From NCBI GenBank assembly GCA_030686995.1, contig CM060704.1:110428542-110492541 (forward strand): DNA of 64,000 nucleotides. The letters are read 5' to 3'. Below the pieces are notes generated by a model that searched no databases, had not been told where the DNA came from, and saw only the letters and a list, made by a program, of their open reading frames with translations. Both the position numbers and the translations under genes were made by a program. Source of the stretch: Artemisia argyi. Taxonomy: Eukaryota; Streptophyta; Magnoliopsida; Asterales; Asteraceae. Below, piece after piece: positions 57,892 through 64,000 of the stretch (position 1 is its first letter; each line of letters begins with the position of its first letter).

Positions 57892-59832
57892 ATTCGGGGA
57901 TCGAGTCAAGCTCATGTGACTCGGTAATAAAAAACAAGTGCTTCGTGGGAGGCACCCCATGCTTATCCATTTTTATTTTCTGTATTTTCTTATTTCTTAA
58001 GTAACGTGACGTGAGGGGGGCGACCCTTTCCAAACTCGTGTTTTCGTGGTTGTTTATGAATGTCCAGGAATTTCCCCGAAGATTGAGGACTCTCGTGCTC
58101 GTGTTTTGTCGTTCTCTCCACTCGAGTCTCATTCTTCGCCGCTCTTTCGGAAATTCATCGTATCCAAAATCTTATCGACTAACTTTTATCTCTTAGAATA
58201 CTTAATAAACGGCCTTAGATTTTACGTAAGACTACCCGTACCCTTAAAACATTGAGGACAGTTTCACTTTAGTCTGGGGGGTGAATCTTCGATTCGATTT
58301 GACCTTGTACCTTCGTTTGAGCTGTTAACTTACGCAACTCCGTTTTTCCACCAAAATTAAAAAAAAAAATTTTGTCACCTTTTTATTGTAAAAAAAATGA
58401 TATAAGGTGTAATAATAAGATTTGACATCTTGTTTTGACTTTCCTACCGACGAAAGTAGAAATAAATGTTTTGACTTGACCGGGCGTGTTGAGCCCTAGC
58501 TCGTCTCCCTTAACCAATATAATCAAAAGATTATCGGCTAAGCATCCGCGGATCTCATTACTTGGGATTTTAAATTTACGGAGATCGAGGAATGATAGAG
58601 TTTATTTAGAAGTTTGGTGCTAAACGTGGAGTAGTTGGATCTCTTTAGAGCCCACGAAAGGTACTTGTGGCCTCCTTGTTCCCACAAGATTGCACACCAA
58701 TAAAAATAGATCTCTATGATTAATTAAGTGCATGGGGTTTGGGCAATACTTAGTTTTTTCTCGTTCCCAACAAAATCTCTGCATATGGGGGTTTGGTACA
58801 CATAGGGGTACTGCCAGTGTTACGGTGAAATAGACTATTGCATCTTGCTGGTTCGCAACCGATGTTGTGATCTTAGTAAATGCCGTAGGACTCGGGGTTT
58901 GGCATATGATTATGAATATCAATCTTAATAATCCAAAGCCAAAAATAAGGCAGAGTAATCCAAAGCTATAAAAAGCAGTGGATATAAATCAAAGGTCATA
59001 ATAAAGCTCTTACATCTTGACGGATCAAAAAACCATTGTTGTAATTGAAATAAAGGACTAAGGACCAAATATTATTAAAGTGCTTATAATTATGCAAAAA
59101 TGCCAAGCTTCGACTCCGGGGGCTTCCTAATAAAAAGCTTCCGTCTCGGGTCTCAAACATGGGATGTTTCGACTGTAAATAAAAAGGGGGCCCTCAAAAT
59201 CGTGTTAAATCAGAGACCTCCATGTGGAACCGATTTCTGTATGTAGGGGTTTTCGAGGGAAAGTTTGGAAACTACTTAGCGTTCAAATTTTGTGCTCTTA
59301 TCGGACTAATAAATATCAAAACGAGAAAATATGAAGAAATTCATTTCCCACAAAAATAAAATCTTGAGAAACAAAACTTAGGAACTGGGAACAAGAGGTA
59401 ATTACACAAGTAACTTTTGTGGGTAGTGTTAGCATCTAACTTGTGGATAATCAATGATTTCGATTTTACGCTTAGTTTGGGGGCTTGTGAAAAATCAAGG
59501 ATAACGATTTTTTCCGTATGGTCTCTTCTCTGTGAGAAGTGTTTCTACTCGTAGACCCTGAAAATTATCAAAAGATATGAATTGATAATGAAAGTCAAGC
59601 AAACCGTCACATATATAAAAATGAAAAAGTACAAAAACAGTAGTAGTAGTAGTTGTTATTCATGAAAATCGGAAAACAGAGCGTTTTTTGGAATAAATGA
59701 TTTTGAGATCTCTTTTGAACATCATTGCTACTTTACAACGTCAGTAAAAAGAGGTTTTGAAATTATTTATCTCTTAAGCGTGAGGTGATGACATTGCGTG
59801 AGGGCAAGTCAATACCTTCGTCTGGGGAGTTT
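57892..59832 (+). other. Outer Athila 3' non-coding region
   Basis: Starts with the CAAGTGCTTCGTGGGAGGCA box (57935-57954). An internal hairpin-like block AAACATTG-AGGA-CAGTTT with AGTCTGGGGGG downstream lies at 58247-58281. Towards the 3' LTR the block ATTGCGTGAGGGCAAGTCAAT and the purine tract TCTGGGGAGTTT (59821-59832) are found. No gene; small frames here are not supported. Confidence 0.65.
58247..58266 (+). other. Internal hairpin (degenerate) followed by a purine tract
   Basis: AAACATTG-AGGA-CAGTTT, the same layout as the internal hairpins of the two minus-strand elements but with two bases lost in the right arm; AGTCTGGGGGG follows at about 58271. Confidence 0.65.
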
Positions 59833-61000
59833 TGATGTGTGCTTATTCTCACATCATTTTTAGGCCTTAAATCAGACCAAAAATACCAAATACTAACCAA
59901 AAATGCCAAGAGAATGTGTGTTTTTGTATTTGTGTATGTGCAGGTACGGATATGTGAAAAATGGATAAAAACAAAGCCAAAACCGACAAAAACGAGCATG
60001 AGAATGGAAAAAGGTCAAAAGCCGGAGCCGGGGAAGCATAATGATCAAAGAAAGCTCAAAATGTCAAGAAAAGTCCTCAGAGATTCTTAAAGATTCAATA
60101 TTAGTCTCTGGTCAAAGTATGAAGAGATTGGCAACTTTAGTCCCTGTACTTCTAAATAATTACAAAAATAGTCCCTTGGAGTAATATTCGAAGAAAAGTC
60201 AAAAGAAGTCCTCCATGATTCAGAAATGCCAAGAAATACCCTTGGCAGAAACTTTGGAAGATTAACAGATTTGGTCCCTGAAGTTTGCATGAATAACATA
60301 TTGGTCCTTATGATATTACTACTCCAAAACCTTACAAATTACAACCGGATCAAACAAATACCCATCCCTCAGAAGCCCAACACCCTATTAACCTTGTACC
60401 CGGTCCACTCCCATTACCTCGGTCAAATACCCGGTCAACACAAACCAAAATAATAAAACACCACCTAAACCAAATTACCCGCGCCCTAATTCACCCCCAA
60501 ATATTACCAGGATGAACCCTAGTTACTATTTACTGCAATTAATCCAATTTCACCACAATTAAGGGTACGGAGGTCATTGTACGAGTGATTCTAGAAGACC
60601 CTGGCATGTTAGGCTTGCCATGTCAGCAATCCGTGTGAGAATGCGTGTCAAATGATTGGGTAATCATTGATCATACGGCTGAGGATTGAAGATTGGGGAC
60701 AAAGGGTAATCTGAGGGTTGATATCTCTCCAAGGAAACACAAATGCACCCTGGATCAGTGACGTGGAATGCTAGAAGGATCCAAGCTCTCCTCAACACTC
60801 CTATATATACCCCTTTGTATCACAGAGCTAGTGTGTAGGTTTTCATTAAAAAGTTTGTTTTAGTTTTCTGTCTTTCAATTTTTATTGTAATTTCCTGTTT
60901 TTCAAAGTATTGTACTCAATTCTTATTAATACAATTTAGCTTTTATTTTATTATTCTCAATTGTTTTTGTTGAATTCTTATTTTCTGTTTCATTAGTTAA
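59833..61000 (+). repeat. Outer Athila 3' LTR (cut by an insertion)
   Basis: Aligns with 26650-27805 almost base for base from TGATGTGTG to CATTAGTTAA. It then stops abruptly at 61000, where a new TGATTGGCC LTR begins. The presumed target site of that insertion is GTTAA (60996-61000). Confidence 0.88.
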
Positions 61001-64000
61001 TGATTGGCCTCAAACAGTCAGAAAATATCAACCAAGTAATGGTCAATAAGTCAAACAGCCTAAACCAATGCTTCCGTGGAATATAGTGTTTCCCCGGGTC
61101 GTTATGTCCCAACGAGGTGTGCGAAGGTATTAAAAACGAATCTGTGATTGAGTGATTATGAACAGGAAATGGTATAAGTGTGAGTGAGTGATTACACTAA
61201 GGATTTATAAAACAAAATAGCTTAAATAAGCTATAAGAGTGATTACGTAAAAGCCAGATATCAAAAAACGTTTAAAATCTAAAAACGCGTACGTTTAATT
61301 TAATTCTACGTAAACGTACGAAACAAAAACGATTTTAACTAAAGTAGTCATTTGTATGCCTTAGGGGCTTAAATGCAAATTAAATAAACTTAAAATATTT
61401 ATTTTATAATTACTAACTATTTAATTAATTATTATTATTTAATAACTATTTATAATTATTTAATAATTCACTAATAAATAAGAAAATGTAAAATAAGTCT
61501 AGAAAAATAAAATTAAAATTTATAAAAGTATAAGATATTATAAAACTTATTTTAAAACTAAAATTATACTTTTCACACTATTTATCTTTTTATTATTAAC
61601 TAATTACTATTTAATTATTAATTAACTAATTATATGATTTAAATTATTATAAATACTAAAAAGACTTAGATAATTAATAAGATTTTTATAAATCTAATTA
61701 ACCATCACAGGAATCCTAAAAAATTATAAAAAGTTGGTTTTATATATTTTTAAACTAATTTACTAATTAATTATATGATTTAAATTATTATAAATACTAA
61801 AAAGACTTAGATAATTAATAAGATTTTTATAAATCTAATTAACCATCACAGGAATCCTAATTAAATTATAAAAAGTTGGTTTTATATATTTTTAAACTAA
61901 TTTACTAATCCTAAAAAATTATTATTCTAATTATTAATTAATTACCAATTTAACTAATTAAATTATAAAAACTAGAATATGAACAGTAAAAATTATGGAA
62001 AAATTCCTAAAATTGTTTTATAACATATAAAAGCTAGGAAAAATATAAAAACTAGGTGTTACTTAATAAAAACTAATTATGCTTTTTAATACTTAATTAT
62101 TAATTAATAATTAATAAAACTAATATTAATTCTAATAAATACTAAATGACAAATTAAAAATCTGAAAAAATTATTAAAATTACTTTAACATAAAAGGAAT
62201 TTAATAAAAATATAAAAATACAAAGTACTTAATAAAAATCTAAAAATGAAAATTAAAATTTAAATTACATTAAATAGAAACTATCACTTATTTTAAATTT
62301 GTCTTTTCTGGAATTTTCTTTTACAAAACTATTTTATACCTAAAAACAACTAACTTTTGTAAAAACAACTATTTTGTAAATTGAAAATAAGCACTGTGGA
62401 TGCTTATTAGCACCATAGTTGACTTTGTTTGACCAAACAAAGAAATAAGCTCAAATGAACTTATGTGGGGCCCACTATGGTTAATTCAGGCACACACAAG
62501 TTACTTGGACATGTTTGAGCAATATTTTACAAGATAAGCTCACAAAATAAGCTAATAAGCAATAAATAAGCAATTGGTTTCTTAGTTGAACACTAAAACT
62601 GGGACAGACTTAAGTGCTTATTTAAGGTGGGGTCCACTGAGTCTCAGGTCAAACTTTGAAGTGTGCCAGGAGGGGAGTTGAAGGAAACCAAGTTTGAGTT
62701 GTGTGACCCACTGTGGTGGCCACAAACCACCACCAAAGTGGTGGTGATGGACTATGTATCTGATGCACAGGGCAGTTTGCAGCCCTGCAAGTGACTTTGG
62801 GCAAAGGTGGGGCCCACACAAAAATTACTAAAAATAAGGTAAAGGGGAAAACTTGTATTTGAGCTGGGGGACTACCTTTCCTAAAAAGCTCAAGTCCTAG
62901 AATTCAACACAAAGTTCCATAAAAATCCTACAAGTTTTGGTATTTTCTGAAGAATGGAAATTTTGACTTTCTTAATAACATGCAAAGGTTGAATAAAATG
63001 AGTTTCTGATTGATCCTACTTACCAATTAAGTTATTATAAGCTAAGATTAGGCTAAATTAAGCTAAGTGACTAACTTATGTGATGATATGGTGAGATTTG
63101 GACCTCAATTCCTATAACAGTTAACTGTTAAGGTGTAGAGATGATGATTTTGACTTTAACACAAACAAGGCCTGGATTTTATGCTTTATTAGACTCAATA
63201 AGACCTAAAATGAGTTGAATCAACAATCAGTAACAACAAGCATCCCTTGTAATGTAGTGAAAACAGCTTATCCAAACACTCCCTTAACTAAATGAAATGA
63301 AGATTTTCATAGGTTTAAAGAGATTTGATCCATGAAAATGAGTTGCCATGACTTTTAATGATAAAAGAAACCATATTAAGCACAAAGTGACCACTGATAA
63401 CAACAAAAACCTAATACTCACTAAAATGCTAATATGGCAATGAAACATGAAAACTGAGCAACTAAGAAACTAATAAACAAGCATGCAATTTTAAACATTA
63501 ATAACACTAACATACACCAAAGAGACATTAAACAACACAGATAAGAAAATAATAAGCTGAGCTACAGTAAACTACCAAAATGTGAGATTATAACTTACAA
63601 GTTAACCAAGCATGAAACTGATGAACCAGAGCCCAAGATCATTCCTAACAGCTTCCTAACAAGCTTCTAATACCAGAACAACCATCATTCACCATACTCC
63701 AAGCTTTCTTCTTTCTTCTCTTCTGATTTTTTATTTTTCAATTATTTTCTTTGATTTTTTTTAGTATTTTTGTGATTACACTCTAAACTGGATTTTAAGG
63801 TGTCTAAAAGCTTTTAGAAGCTTTGTCAGAGCTTATATGAGCTAAATGAGTCTTTATAATCCACTACAACAACATGAAAGGAAATTTGATATTTTGAGCT
63901 AAGAATTGCAATAAACTGAGAATCACACTTAGACTTGAAATTGATTATCATAAAAGATCTTAAGTACACTGAGAATGATAAAAACAAGCTTTTAACTAAA
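61001..64000 (-). repeat. LTR of a further Ty3-gypsy element, running off the window
   Basis: Starts TGATTGGCCTCAAAC at a precise break in the outer 3' LTR. The TTTCCCCGGGTCGTT block near 61090 is shared with the LTR at 42116 (same strand reading), which suggests minus orientation. A 200-bp block at 62615-62820 resembles 24080-24300. Rich in TAATTA words and TAAGC words. No gene seen; the other end lies outside. Confidence 0.65.
61627..61908. repeat. Tandem duplication, 141-bp period
   Basis: The segment TAATTATATGATTTAAATTA and what follows (through CATCACAGGAATCCTAA and GTTGGTTTTATATATT) occurs at 61627 and again at 61768 with very few changes. Confidence 0.85.

Larger units (their letters stand above)
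26650..61000 (+). mobile_element. Athila-like Ty3-gypsy retrotransposon hosting the nest
   Basis: 5' LTR pieces at 26650-28284, 30669-31143 and 39180-40888, an Asp-tRNA primer site at 40894, and gag at 41406-42115 continued at 52955. Protease, RT, RNase H and integrase run to 57891, then comes a long 3' non-coding region, and the 3' LTR from 59833. Four younger elements interrupt it (28285-30663, 31144-39174, 42116-52954, and from 61001). With the insertions removed the order and strand of all parts agree. Its pol frame has many stops, so it is dead. The 3' LTR is cut at 61000, so its right target duplication cannot be tested. Confidence 0.85.

Overview
The window is plant nuclear DNA: intron-poor, AT-rich, with long microsatellites and layers of nested transposable elements. 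The style of the Ty3-gypsy (Athila-like) polyprotein remnants and of the acidic linker proteins resembles what I know from the daisy family (Asteraceae, tribe Anthemideae, e.g. Tanacetum or Artemisia). That placement is an inference; no search was possible.

Only two ordinary host genes are visible: a tandem pair of single-exon DUF241 (BPS1-like) genes at 1832-2704 and 7611-8519. They share promoter blocks upstream and a homologous minus-strand remnant downstream, so the duplicated unit was about 5.5-6 kb. Around them lie a Ty1-copia 3' LTR (left edge), a SINE-like sequence, a wrecked PIF/Harbinger transposase, a Tourist-type MITE (TSD TTA), and a Mutator-like MITE (10-bp TSD). Then follow a CACTA element (TSD TAG), Helitron-like ends, an hAT MITE (8-bp TSD), and a PIF/Harbinger transposase gene broken by one nonsense codon. 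A LINE remnant with a 668-bp Helitron cleanly inserted in it closes this part.

From about 19.8 to 26.6 kb the window holds broken Ty1-copia and LTR sequence on the minus strand. From 26650 to beyond 61000 a single Athila-like Ty3-gypsy element on the plus strand forms the frame for a nest. Its 5' LTR (26650-40888) is split by two insertions: a 2.38-kb non-autonomous copia-type element (28285-30663, TSD ATAAT) and an 8.03-kb gag-protease-only Athila-like element (31144-39174, TSD AACAT, minus strand). Its gag is split by a 10.8-kb large non-autonomous element (42116-52954, minus strand) that encodes an acidic 438-aa protein. Its 3' LTR is cut at 61000 by another LTR that runs off the window. 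Its own gag-protease-RT-RNase H-integrase frame is readable but full of stop codons.

The best candidate for something new is the small element at 28285-30663. Its two 394-bp LTRs read as identical, its TSD is perfect and it has an initiator-Met tRNA primer site, yet instead of polymerase it encodes one intact ~500-aa protein. That protein joins a CCHC zinc knuckle, a protease-like region without its catalytic Asp, an ARID-type DNA-binding domain and an acidic tail with a basic patch. A second novelty candidate is structural: the three Athila-like elements each carry two hairpins with an AGGA-like loop, each followed by a purine tract, about 1.6 kb apart, with compensating base changes in the stems.
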